From Clostridiales bacterium (GTDB lineage: Bacteria; Bacillota; Clostridia; Lachnospirales; WQUN01): a DNA stretch of 34,282 nucleotides. The stretch covers positions 1 through 34,282 of the forward strand of contig JAISWZ010000209.1 of the NCBI GenBank assembly GCA_031270945.1, read 5' to 3'. The translations under genes were made by a program, and so were the position numbers. The notes beneath the pieces are model-generated. The model did not search any database, was not told where the DNA came from, and saw only the letters and a program-made list of their open reading frames with translations. Positions 22,742 to 30,054 of the stretch are shown piece after piece; positions within the stretch are counted from its first letter, which is position 1, and each line of letters begins with the position of its first letter.

Positions 22742-24130
22742 CTATTGCATAAATTTCTCAACAGCCTTTTTAAGCGCGTCCTCGTCCCCGACATTTCCAG
22801 GGAACACAACGTAAACGAGCCCTGGGAACCTGGTTTCTGGCCCTGCTTGCCAGACTGGGACGCCTGGAAGTATCTGGCCAAGCACAAGCGCCTTTTCCAT
22901 GCCAATGCCTCTTGTTGCCGTATCGCTGGAAGTGATCCCGCCTTTGGCTATTATGAAGCCGGGAGAGCTCTTCAGCCTTGCGACTATCCCTGTGAGCTTT
23001 TCCGAAATGGAGGCGGAAAGCTTGAGCTCGGCTTCTTTGCCTTGGCCTGAGTCAAAGCGGTCACGCCTTGTCATTATGGCAACGGTTCGCTTGTTCGAGA
23101 TATGTTGGTCGGCTTCTGAAGCAATGCGGGCCGCTTCCGCTTCAAAGGCGTCAGGGTATAGGGCCAAGTGTTGATTGAGTTCTAGAAACGCGATGTCTTT
23201 TCTCTCTCGCAGGGCTTCTAGCTGCAAAGTGGTCTTTTGCACATGAGATCCAGCAATGATCAGTCCGGCGCGATGCTGGCTCAAATTGGACAATTCTTCG
23301 GAGGAGAGCGGAGGTTTGTCTGAGACTCCTCCCAGCGTTTTTACAAGCGCGGCGGCGCTTCTGAACAAGTATCTTTTTCCTGCGTCATAGGCTTTCCAAA
23401 ATGCGGAGACAAACACTTTTGTGTCATCATAAGAAAGGCTGTTAACAATGATCTTGGATCCTGGGGGAGCGGATATCAGTTTATTGGAGATGCCAGGTAT
23501 GTCAAGGGTTCTTAGCTCTTCTAGGGAAATGGATATGACGTCTTGGGCCTTATAGGCGCCAGAGGTCTTTTCTTCAATCCATTTGGCCAAATGGGAGCTT
23601 TTGTAGCCGAAAGCCTTATCTGAGGCAAACTCGGTTTCGCCCGCAGGGATCATTTGATCTCCATACCTCACATAATGGACATCTCCTACTGTATAGCGTC
23701 CGCCTTCAGGGAAAAACGGATAGATGATCTCACCATGAATAGGAATTCCGGCTGAGGCAAGGGATTTTGACAGAGTGTCTGTTTCCAGCGGATAATGGCC
23801 ACGCAGAGTTGAGTCGCTTCGGCTGACCAGGATAAAGTCTTTTTCTAAACTGGCGATATTTGCGGCTATCTCTTTGTGAACTGATTCAGTCTGGCTAGGT
23901 GTCAGGGATCTGGAGTTGGTAAGGATGAAGAACATAGAGTTAGAATCGGAAAGCCCTTGCTGGATGGAATTGGCGGACCAGTTGCAGTAAACGTTTACAT
24001 GGCGCACTGTCTGCGTTCCAGTCGGATCATCGTCCAAAACGATGATCTTTGGTTTCGGCTTGGGGGCCTCTAATTGGCTCAGATCTGGATAGGCTGGGAC
24101 GCTTTTCGATATTTCAGAGAAGCTCGTCAT
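22742..24130 (-). CDS. Four-carbon acid sugar kinase family protein (OtnK-like)
   Basis: 462 aa from ATG 24130, preceded by GAGGTG and overlapping the thiolase stop as ATGA; an upstream in-frame ATG (24178) inside the thiolase is rejected. The N-terminal substrate domain has DDDPTG at 33-38 and SRSDSTLRGHYP at 103-114. The C-terminal nucleotide domain has KGGITSSD at 396-403 and PGVPVW. This is the former DUF1537 family, whose members phosphorylate D-erythronate, L-threonate or 3-oxo-tetronate with ATP. Usual partners are PdxA2 or an aldolase/isomerase of the Otn set; here the cassette neighbours are a thiolase and a BKACE enzyme, while an RraA-like protein and a TIM-barrel isomerase are encoded in the upstream half of the locus. 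The substrate is probably a short sugar acid, but which one is open. Confidence 0.88.
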   Translation of the reverse strand: MTSFSEISKSVPAYPDLSQLEAPKPKPKIIVLDDDPTGTQTVRHVNVYCNWSANSIQQGLSDSNSMFFILTNSRSLTPSQTESVHKEIAANIASLEKDFILVSRSDSTLRGHYPLETDTLSKSLASAGIPIHGEIIYPFFPEGGRYTVGDVHYVRYGDQMIPAGETEFASDKAFGYKSSHLAKWIEEKTSGAYKAQDVISISLEELRTLDIPGISNKLISAPPGSKIIVNSLSYDDTKVFVSAFWKAYDAGKRYLFRSAAALVKTLGGVSDKPPLSSEELSNLSQHRAGLIIAGSHVQKTTLQLEALRERKDIAFLELNQHLALYPDAFEAEAARIASEADQHISNKRTVAIMTRRDRFDSGQGKEAELKLSASISEKLTGIVARLKSSPGFIIAKGGITSSDTATRGIGMEKALVLGQILPGVPVWQAGPETRFPGLVYVVFPGNVGDEDALKKAVEKFMQ

Positions 24131-25296
24131 GGCAACACCTCGAACAGGGCTGACATGCCTTGCCCTCCGCCTATGCAAAGGGAAACAAGGCCGTATCTGA
24201 CGCTTCTTCTGCGCATTTCGTTTACCAGCTTTATGCTGATTATGGCGCCTGTCGCACCAAGCGGATGCCCCAAAGACAACCCTCCGCCGTTAACGTTTAC
24301 AATGTCCATGGAAAGGCCAAGGTCCTTTATGCATGCTAGGGCTTGGGAAGCGAACGCCTCATTGAGCTCAGCCAGCCCTATGTCAGAGATGGCCAGGCCG
24401 GTTTGCTTTAGAAGCTTTTTAGTGGCGTATATTGGGCCTAGCCCCATGTACGCCGGATCCAGGCCTGAGACAGCGTAGTCAACCAGCTTCGCCAGAGGCT
24501 TTTGATCTGCTTTGTCCGTATCAGCAATGACAAGGGCAGCAGCGCCGTCTGAGATGCATGACGCCGAGGCGGCTGTGACAAGGCCATCGGGCAAAAACAC
24601 GGGGTTTAGCTTCGAAAGCTTCTCAAGGCTGATTTTTCTCGGGCATTCATCAGTATTGAAGAGAAGGGTCTGCTTTTTATCTACGATCTGGACGGCAACG
24701 ATCTCTTTCTTGAACTTGCCTTGATCTATCGCGGCCAATGCCCGGTTTTGGCTTTCCAGCGCGTAGGAGTCCAGGTCAAGTCTTGAAAAGTTATAGTTTT
24801 GGGCTATGTTTTCAGCGGTGACGCCTACATGCGTCCCTGTGAACGGCTCTATGAGGACATTTGCCAAGTCGTCATCAAGCTTTGCGCCACCCATTCTAAG
24901 GCCCCAACGGACACCTGCCACGGTATGGGGAAGGCTGCTCATGCTTTCGGCGCCGCCAGCCACGACAATAGAGGCATGACCTGAGGAAATCATGTCAGCT
25001 CCAGTGACGATTGCCTGCAGACCGGACGCGCACATCCGGTTTACGGTTTGGCCAGTGACGCTTTCAGGCAATCCGGCTTTCTGCCCTGCCAGCCTTCCAA
25101 GAAATATGTTCAGCCCATGCTGGCCAACGCAGCCCATAATGGCTTCGTCAATGCTTTCTGGGGCGAATCCGGAGCGTTTTGCGGCCTCTGATATGACTAT
25201 GGCGCCTAAATCAACGGCATCCAGATTTTTCAGTGAACCGCCAAATGAGCCGACAGGTGTTCTCGCCATGCCATAGATGCCTATGTTTTTGTACAT
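24127..25296 (-). CDS. Acetyl-CoA C-acetyltransferase (thiolase)
   Basis: 389 aa. All three catalytic residues are visible: nucleophile C89 in NRMCASG, H344 in GLSLGHPLGATGA and C374 in CIGGGQG. Length and motifs fit the biosynthetic/degradative thiolase group that interconverts acetoacetyl-CoA and two acetyl-CoA. Its ATG shares a base with the BKACE stop (TAATG) and its stop overlaps the kinase start (ATGA), so the three are translationally coupled. BKACE releases acetoacetate; a thiolase could recover acetyl-CoA from it once a CoA transferase or ligase has activated it, but no such gene is in the window. Confidence 0.93.
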   Translation of the reverse strand: MYKNIGIYGMARTPVGSFGGSLKNLDAVDLGAIVISEAAKRSGFAPESIDEAIMGCVGQHGLNIFLGRLAGQKAGLPESVTGQTVNRMCASGLQAIVTGADMISSGHASIVVAGGAESMSSLPHTVAGVRWGLRMGGAKLDDDLANVLIEPFTGTHVGVTAENIAQNYNFSRLDLDSYALESQNRALAAIDQGKFKKEIVAVQIVDKKQTLLFNTDECPRKISLEKLSKLNPVFLPDGLVTAASASCISDGAAALVIADTDKADQKPLAKLVDYAVSGLDPAYMGLGPIYATKKLLKQTGLAISDIGLAELNEAFASQALACIKDLGLSMDIVNVNGGGLSLGHPLGATGAIISIKLVNEMRRRSVRYGLVSLCIGGGQGMSALFEVLP

Positions 25297-26231
25297 TAGA
25301 ACTCCACCTTGGACATGCCCTTGAGCTGGAACTCTTCGCGGGCGTCATCTGGGGAGGCTATTTCAAAGTCCAGCGCCTCAAGAATCCCTCGGATCTTTGA
25401 CACCTGCTCGGCATTTGATTTAGCCAGCTCCCCATTAGGCTTTAAGTAAAGGCCATCCTCCAGCCCGACACGGACATTTCCGCCATTGAGCGCCATCATT
25501 GTGGAGATCCGGAACATGCGCCTTCCAGGAGCGACAGTGCTGTACAAGACGTCAGGGCCTATGAGTTTTTTGGCCTGCTCTATAATGAAAAGCATAGCCT
25601 CATTGCTTATAGGCATCCCGCCCATGATGCCTGGGACGAACTGCAGGTACACAGGCTTTCGCACGAGCCCGCTCTTGACGAAATAGGCGATGTTGGCTAT
25701 CTGGCCGAAATCGAAGCATTCAAACTCAGGGCGCGTTTCGCAGGCGTTCATTGTCTTGATGCAATGCTCTATGTCGCTGAAGGTGTTCTTGAAAACATTG
25801 TCCCATGTTCTGGTGATAAAGGGCTCTTCCCAGTCATGCAAAAAGGGCTTGTAGGTTTCTGCCAGGCGGGAGAACGTGAAGTTCATGGATCCGCCGTTAG
25901 CGGACGCTATTTCAGGCTTGAACCGCTCGATTACAGCGAATCTTTCCTGAACTGTCATGCCCTGCGCGCCGCCGGTGGTTATGCCGATGACAACGTCAAC
26001 CCGCTTTTTGATCCCGGAGAGGATCTTTTCGAAATAGTCATAATCCGCTGTGGGAAGGCCATCCTCTTTGCGGGCGTGAATGTGAACAACAGCCGCTCCC
26101 GCCTTTGCGGCGTCCACAGCGTTGTCGATTATCTCTTCAGGCGTCTTGGGCAGGTAAGGCGACATTGTTGGAGTATGGACTCCTCCTGTTATCGCCGCGC
26201 TGATAATGACTTTCTTTTGCTTGGCGGCCAT
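25296..26231 (-). CDS. Beta-keto acid cleavage enzyme (BKACE, DUF849/Kce family)
   Basis: 311 aa, start ATG 26231 after GGGGGAGG lying in the end of the upstream PPC gene. Family marks: N-terminal SAAITGG, the metal-binding H50 and H52 in HIHAR, a conserved ITTGGAQGM strand, and E258 in GLEDG. BKACE enzymes use a divalent metal to condense a beta-keto acid with acetyl-CoA, giving acetoacetate and a new acyl-CoA; the founding member Kce acts on 3-keto-5-aminohexanoate in lysine fermentation. The lysine-fermentation genes are absent here, and the neighbours are a sugar-acid kinase and SDR, so a different keto acid, perhaps from a sugar acid, is more likely. Substrate is inferred only. Confidence 0.9.
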   Translation of the reverse strand: MAAKQKKVIISAAITGGVHTPTMSPYLPKTPEEIIDNAVDAAKAGAAVVHIHARKEDGLPTADYDYFEKILSGIKKRVDVVIGITTGGAQGMTVQERFAVIERFKPEIASANGGSMNFTFSRLAETYKPFLHDWEEPFITRTWDNVFKNTFSDIEHCIKTMNACETRPEFECFDFGQIANIAYFVKSGLVRKPVYLQFVPGIMGGMPISNEAMLFIIEQAKKLIGPDVLYSTVAPGRRMFRISTMMALNGGNVRVGLEDGLYLKPNGELAKSNAEQVSKIRGILEALDFEIASPDDAREEFQLKGMSKVEF

Positions 26232-26233
26232 GG

Positions 26234-26677
26234 CTATTCCTCCCCCAAATACTCAAAGTGCGTTACTGTCCCATATTTTCCTGATCGTCTGCCTAATGGC
26301 AGATCCAGCACCTCGACAACAGACAGCTCCGCCAGGTAAAGCACTTCTGTTCCGTCCTCCAAGTGCCCGCTATGGCAGACGCTCCCGGATTCCGTAGCCA
26401 AGACGTGCAAATGCGGCTCGCCTTCCAAAACTATGCCTTGCAGGGAAACAAGCTCCATCGGCCTTTCTACGGTTTTATGAACATCCAGGGGCTTCTCGGT
26501 GTCTGAATCAGTGTAGTGGTACACGATCTTTCGCAGAGAGCCTATGCCGCATGAAACAATGCCTGTCATTATTCCCACCCGCTTGCACTCATCCCTTATT
26601 GATTCCTGCAGCTTGCCGCCAGCGGTCAAGTGCAAAAGCGCAACGCGTCCTGTGCCTTTTGATAAAAAAGCGCTCAT
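26234..26677 (-). CDS. PPC-domain (DUF296) protein
   Basis: 147 aa with AGGAGTGA before its ATG. It is a single PPC/DUF296 domain: glycine turn GIVSCGIGS near 39-47, GEPHLH (H89, H91) and SGHL near 103-106. In plants this domain is joined to AT-hooks; bacterial stand-alone versions form trimers and their function is mostly unknown. The conserved histidines could bind a metal. It is the first gene of the catabolic cassette, two bases ahead of BKACE, and may be an accessory enzyme or sensor of the pathway rather than a DNA-binding protein, since it has no obvious basic tail. Confidence 0.85.
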   Translation of the reverse strand: MSAFLSKGTGRVALLHLTAGGKLQESIRDECKRVGIMTGIVSCGIGSLRKIVYHYTDSDTEKPLDVHKTVERPMELVSLQGIVLEGEPHLHVLATESGSVCHSGHLEDGTEVLYLAELSVVEVLDLPLGRRSGKYGTVTHFEYLGEE

Positions 26678-26723
26678 GGCTCACTCCTGAAAATAAAATT
26701 TTTTAAAATATTTTAAAAATTTT

Positions 26724-26833
26724 TATTGGCAGTAAAAGGGCAAGATTTATTAATAAATTTTGTTATTGGCAGCCAAAGGGCAAGCTTTTGCAATAAATTT
26801 TGTTATAGGCAGTCAAAGGGCAAGCTTACGGCG
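26724..26833 (-). repeat. 40-bp tandem repeats copied from the lacI-type gene 3' end
   Basis: Units start at 26724, 26764 and 26804 with a core close to TATTGGCAGNNAAAGGGCAAG. The third unit is the coding end of the LacI-type gene, its stop codon straddling the 26803/26804 unit boundary. The other two are non-coding echoes downstream of it, each keeping the tail (codons like LPFDC, then TAA) in more degraded form. They fill the gap to the PPC gene. Confidence 0.85.
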
Positions 26834-27828
26834 TTCCCTGCAATTATCCTGCCGTTTATGATAATCTCGCGATTGTCCATTTTTTCCGCGTCTATTCTGT
26901 CAAGCAAAGCGTGCCCAGCGGCTCTTCCGATTTCTGAGGGGTTGACATCATACATCATAGGGCGCACTGTCATCATTTCGTGGTAATCGATGCTGTTGTA
27001 ATGCGCCACAGATATGTCATCCGGCGCCCGCAGGTTGTGCGCTTTCAACCCCTGAAGCAAGCCAAGCCCAAGAGTGTTGTTCATCGCCACAACAGCGGTG
27101 GGCCTAGGCTTTAGGGACATAATCTTCGCTATGGCGTTTCTGCCTGTCTCTGGGCTGAAATCAGTTCCGTACTGGTAGGGGTAGCTTTCATCGATCTTGA
27201 CGCCAACTTCCTCCATGGCTCTTGAAAAACCCTTGAACCTAAGCCATGTGCTGCTGACGTTTGATCCTTTGACCGCGAAAACGCGCCTGTGCCCTATGGT
27301 AACCAAGTGCTTTGTCAGTTTGTACAAGCCTTCTTCGTTGTCGCTGTCCACCAAATCCCCTTCGAATCCTGGATGGGAGACGGTGCGGTTTACCAGGACA
27401 ATTGGGATCTGCTTGCTGATCTCAGTGATGAATTCCAGGTTGTGGCCGGTTCCATTAAGCACAAGCCCGTCTACGTCCCTGCTCATAAGGAGCTTGAGGT
27501 AGTCAAGCTCCCTGGTAGGCATGCCGTGGGTGCTGCAAACGAGAAGGCTGTACTTTCGCTCGCAGATGAGATCCTCGATTTCCCTGGCTACAGTGATCAT
27601 GTACGGGTTTGATATGTCTGCGGTCACAAAGCCTATTATCATGGATGTATTCGTTTTCAGGCTTCTGGCGGCCGAATTGTGGTAATAGCCAAGCTCTGAT
27701 ATAGCTTCCAAAACGGCCCGCTCGATCTCCGGGCTGACGTATGCCGACTGGTTAAGCACTCTGGAAATGGTCGCGACTGAAACCCCTGCTTGTTTCGCCA
27801 CGTCTCTAATAGTTACATTATGCTTCAT
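26803..27828 (-). CDS. LacI-family transcriptional regulator
   Basis: 341 aa from ATG 27828, where AAGGTGG gives a ribosome site; a longer frame upstream runs into mobile-element remnants. The N-terminal helix-turn-helix (VTIRDVAKQAGVSVATISRV) and hinge ARSLKTN are standard, followed by a periplasmic-binding-protein-like effector domain that would bind a sugar or sugar acid. It lies between the two halves of the locus. LacI-type palindromes flank the promoter of the upstream half (33485-33552), so it is the obvious repressor for those genes; no comparable site is seen directly before the PPC gene. The effector is probably the pathway's substrate or an intermediate. Confidence 0.92.
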   Translation of the reverse strand: MKHNVTIRDVAKQAGVSVATISRVLNQSAYVSPEIERAVLEAISELGYYHNSAARSLKTNTSMIIGFVTADISNPYMITVAREIEDLICERKYSLLVCSTHGMPTRELDYLKLLMSRDVDGLVLNGTGHNLEFITEISKQIPIVLVNRTVSHPGFEGDLVDSDNEEGLYKLTKHLVTIGHRRVFAVKGSNVSSTWLRFKGFSRAMEEVGVKIDESYPYQYGTDFSPETGRNAIAKIMSLKPRPTAVVAMNNTLGLGLLQGLKAHNLRAPDDISVAHYNSIDYHEMMTVRPMMYDVNPSEIGRAAGHALLDRIDAEKMDNREIIINGRIIAGNAVSLPFDCL

Positions 27829-27852
27829 AATGAGCCACCTTAAGTTATTTTT

Positions 27853-27879
27853 CCAGCTAGCTTTATAGAGGCTAGTTGG
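27853..27879. promoter_or_regulatory. Inverted repeat ahead of the LacI-type gene
   Basis: CCAGCTAGC-N9-GCTAGTTGG, nine-base arms with one mismatch, 25 bp upstream of the start codon. It may be an operator or a leader hairpin; it does not resemble the AAACGTTT operators at 33485-33552. Confidence 0.4.
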
Positions 27880-27893
27880 TATCCCTTGCCTAA

Positions 27894-28084
27894 GAGCGCA
27901 TCCCAAAACTTAGTGCATATCCCAAAATTCCGAAATGGCGCCGGAAAAATCCTGGCGAATGCTTCAACGCCGGATTTTTCTGGCGCCTCGGATATAATTT
28001 TGGGATATGCTCTTAGTTTATGGTTTGCAAAAGTCCCGCGTTAAGACTTTTACGCGCCAATCTCAGGAATTTTGGGATGTGCTC
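27894..28084. mobile_element. Decayed older palindromic element carrying copy 3 inside it
   Basis: The left end GAGCGCATCCCAAAA (27894 on) and the right part 28016-28084, ending GGAATTTTGGGATGTGCTC, align over their length with the reverse-oriented good copies, with scattered changes and a deletion of about 12 bp near the loop. Copy 3 with its TTA duplication splits the two parts. TAA precedes the left end; the right flank is no longer an exact match. Confidence 0.65.
27913..28012. mobile_element. Palindromic MITE-like element, copy 3 (100 bp)
   Basis: Starts GTGCATATCCC and ends GGGATATGCTC, flanked by TTA at 27910-27912 and 28013-28015. Inner arms GGCGCCGGAAAAATCC and GGATTTTTCTGGCGCC pair with one G-T. 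The loop GGCGAATGCTTCAACGCC is shared with copies 2, 4 and 5 (in the latter two as its reverse complement). Confidence 0.9.
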
Positions 28085-28102
28085 ATAAAAGATATCACAA
28101 GG

Positions 28103-28140
28103 GTTTTAGGCGGTCAAGCAGGGTAGCGCCCATCCTAAAC
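28103..28140 (-). terminator. Weak hairpin after the sugar permease operon
   Basis: GTTTAGG pairs with CCTAAAAC and GGG with CCC inside it, about 20 bases past the last permease stop on the minus strand. No T-run follows directly, so this is only a candidate 3' end. Confidence 0.3.
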
Positions 28141-28158
28141 TTAATTTAAGATATGCTT

Positions 28159-29058
28159 TTAGCCTTTTACGCCTCCAGCGGCGATGCCTTCTATAAGATA
28201 GCGCTGGAAACCGACAAAAAACGCGAACAGCGGAATCAAGGAAACGCAAGACATCGCGAACAGCGCGCCCCAGGTGCTTTGGCCGGTGGCATCCACAAAC
28301 ATCCTGAGCGCCACGGCAACCGTGAAGCGGCTGGGGTTGGAGAGGTAAATCATTTGCGAGAAGAAGTCGTTCCAGGTCCAAATGAAGGTGAATACAGCAA
28401 CTGTCATAAGGCCAGGCAAGGACAGCGGAATTATGAAGTTGATAAAAAGCTTCCATGTGGAGCAGCCGTCGATCCTGGGAGCTTCAAGAAGCTCGTTTGA
28501 TATGCCCCGCATGAATTGGGTTAGCATGAAAATGAAAAACCCTTCAGTCGCGAAAAACTTGGGGATTATCAAGGGCAGGTAAGTATCAACCCAGCCGATT
28601 TTGTTGAACACGATATACTGGGGGATCAAGCGCACGTGAAACGGCAGCATCAGGGTAAGCATCATCACAGAGAACAAAATCTTGTTCAGCCTGAACTCAA
28701 GCTTCGCGAACGCGAACGCCGCCATGGAGCAGGAGACAATGTTGCCTATGATGCAAGCGGCCGCAAGGAGGAAGGAGTTGCCTATGAACTTGAAAAAGCT
28801 GTACCCAGACACGCCTTTCAGCCCGCTTGCATAATTGCTCAGGGTTGGCGCTTTTGGAAAAAAGTTCACTCCGGCGAAGATCTCCTGATTGCTCTTGAAT
28901 GAAGCCATAAGCATCCAAAGAAGCGGATAGAGCATGGAAAACCCGAAGGCGATTATCAGCAGGTGAAATATCAGGGCGGAGGCGCGCTTTTTAAAGCGCA
29001 TTTCCTTTAGCTTCCGGCCTTTGCCACCGCCTTTGCTAAAATCACTATCAGTCATCAT
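28159..29058 (-). CDS. Carbohydrate ABC transporter permease (MalG/UgpE type, CUT1)
   Basis: 299 aa with six membrane helices. The EAA loop EAPRIDGCSTWKLFINFIIP with the conserved glycine marks the CUT1 permeases, and the N-terminal segment FSMLYPLLWMLMASFKSNQEI is typical of the MalG/UgpE branch. The C-terminus EGIAAGGVKG is the normal ending for this family, so the gene is complete. Its start overlaps the end of the other permease gene by 11 bp. It should form a heterodimer with that protein. No ATPase is encoded in the cluster; CUT1 systems often share an MsmK-type ATPase encoded elsewhere. Confidence 0.93.
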   Translation of the reverse strand: MMTDSDFSKGGGKGRKLKEMRFKKRASALIFHLLIIAFGFSMLYPLLWMLMASFKSNQEIFAGVNFFPKAPTLSNYASGLKGVSGYSFFKFIGNSFLLAAACIIGNIVSCSMAAFAFAKLEFRLNKILFSVMMLTLMLPFHVRLIPQYIVFNKIGWVDTYLPLIIPKFFATEGFFIFMLTQFMRGISNELLEAPRIDGCSTWKLFINFIIPLSLPGLMTVAVFTFIWTWNDFFSQMIYLSNPSRFTVAVALRMFVDATGQSTWGALFAMSCVSLIPLFAFFVGFQRYLIEGIAAGGVKG

Positions 29059-29932
29059 AGTACACCCACTTTTTGGCCGCGCCGAACATTAGGGCGGTAA
29101 TCAGGCCGATAATCGCTAGGAGCACCCATGCCATCGCTGAGGCGTACCCCATTTTGAACTGCTTGAAACCGTTGATGTACAGGTACAAGGTGTAGAAAAG
29201 CGTTGAATCCACAGGGCTTCCAGTTCCGCCGCTAATGATGTAAGAAGGCGTGAACGCCTGAAACGCGTTTATGACAGTCATGACCAGGTTGAAAAAGACC
29301 ATGGGGGTCAGAAGCGGCAGGGTTATGGTGAAAAACGCCCTGAATTTGCTGGCCCCGTCTATAGCGGCCGCCTCGTAGATGTCCTGGGAGATCTGCTGGA
29401 GCCCGCCCAGGAATATGACCATTGAAGCGCCAAACTGCCAGACTGACAGCAAGATCAGCGTATACAAGGCGGTGTCTGGAGTGGCTATCCAGTTTTTGCC
29501 CTGGATTGAGACCAAGGCCAGCAGCCGGTTTATAATGCCCTCTTTGTTGAAGACCTGCCTCCAAAGGAGCGCAACCGCTACGCTGCCGCCAAAGAGTGAC
29601 GGCAGGTAGTAGACAGTTCGGTAAAACCTTACCCCAAACCGGGGCTTTTTCAGAACCACGGCAAGCAGCAGGGCAAAGGCAAGCTGGAACGGGATGCCCA
29701 AGAACACGTAAGTTGCTGTTACCTTTATGCTTTTTAAGACCCTGGGATCCTTGGCCATCGCCACGTAGTTGCCCAAGCCTATCCATACGGGAGATTTGGC
29801 CATGTCATAGCGGGTGAAAGAAAAGTAAAGCGATAAAACCATGGGGATTACCGTAAAACATAAAAGCCCAATCAACCAAGGGAGCAGAAAGAGATATGCT
29901 TCCCAAGGCTTGTTAATGGCATGCCTTTTCAT
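29048..29932 (-). CDS. Carbohydrate ABC transporter permease (MalF/UgpA type, CUT1)
   Basis: 294 aa, six membrane helices. The N-terminus PWEAYLFLLPWLIGLLCFTV and the later SLYFSFTRYDM are typical of UgpA/MalF-type permeases, with the EAA loop YEAAAIDGASKFRAFFTITLP. It partners the MalG-type permease. It follows the binding-protein gene by about 120 bp, a gap that contains a hairpin (30010-30031). The gene is intact although the binding-protein gene upstream is broken, which suggests the breakage is recent. The substrate is likely a sugar or sugar acid feeding the enzymes encoded alongside. Confidence 0.93.
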   Translation of the reverse strand: MKRHAINKPWEAYLFLLPWLIGLLCFTVIPMVLSLYFSFTRYDMAKSPVWIGLGNYVAMAKDPRVLKSIKVTATYVFLGIPFQLAFALLLAVVLKKPRFGVRFYRTVYYLPSLFGGSVAVALLWRQVFNKEGIINRLLALVSIQGKNWIATPDTALYTLILLSVWQFGASMVIFLGGLQQISQDIYEAAAIDGASKFRAFFTITLPLLTPMVFFNLVMTVINAFQAFTPSYIISGGTGSPVDSTLFYTLYLYINGFKQFKMGYASAMAWVLLAIIGLITALMFGAAKKWVYYDD

Positions 29933-30009
29933 ATAAGCCTACACTCCCTTGGCTGAGGGGGATTGGTTATGCAAGAGAGAAAAAGAGCTGCGCTTTTCAC
30001 GAGCGCATC

Positions 30010-30031
30010 GCGCCGCAAGACCGCTTGGCGC
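30010..30031 (-). other. Intercistronic hairpin after the binding-protein gene
   Basis: GCGCCAAG and CTTGCGGCGC can pair around CGGT with a two-base bulge, just after the binding-protein stop. No T-run. It may stabilise the upstream message, like the hairpin after the peptide-binding-protein gene at 3217. Confidence 0.4.
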
Positions 30032-30054
30032 TTTTGTAACGTTTAAAATATAAC

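Noticed and set aside
22603..22905. 100-aa minus-strand ORF spanning the kinase-SDR junction
   Set aside because: It overlaps both well-supported genes in another frame and has no recognisable domain.
23987..23998. Perfect LacI-like palindrome GTAAACGTTTAC inside the kinase gene, and GTTAACGTTTAC at 24289-24300 in the thiolase gene
   Set aside because: Both encode Val-Asn-Val and lie deep in coding sequence without a promoter; chance is more likely than function.
26724..26833. Short CRISPR-like array
   Set aside because: Exact 40-bp tandem periodicity without unique spacers, and one unit is the coding end of the LacI-type gene.
28139..28160. AATTTAAGATATGCTTTTA as another palindromic-element end
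   Set aside because: The match to the element end is too weak and no other end or duplication can be found.
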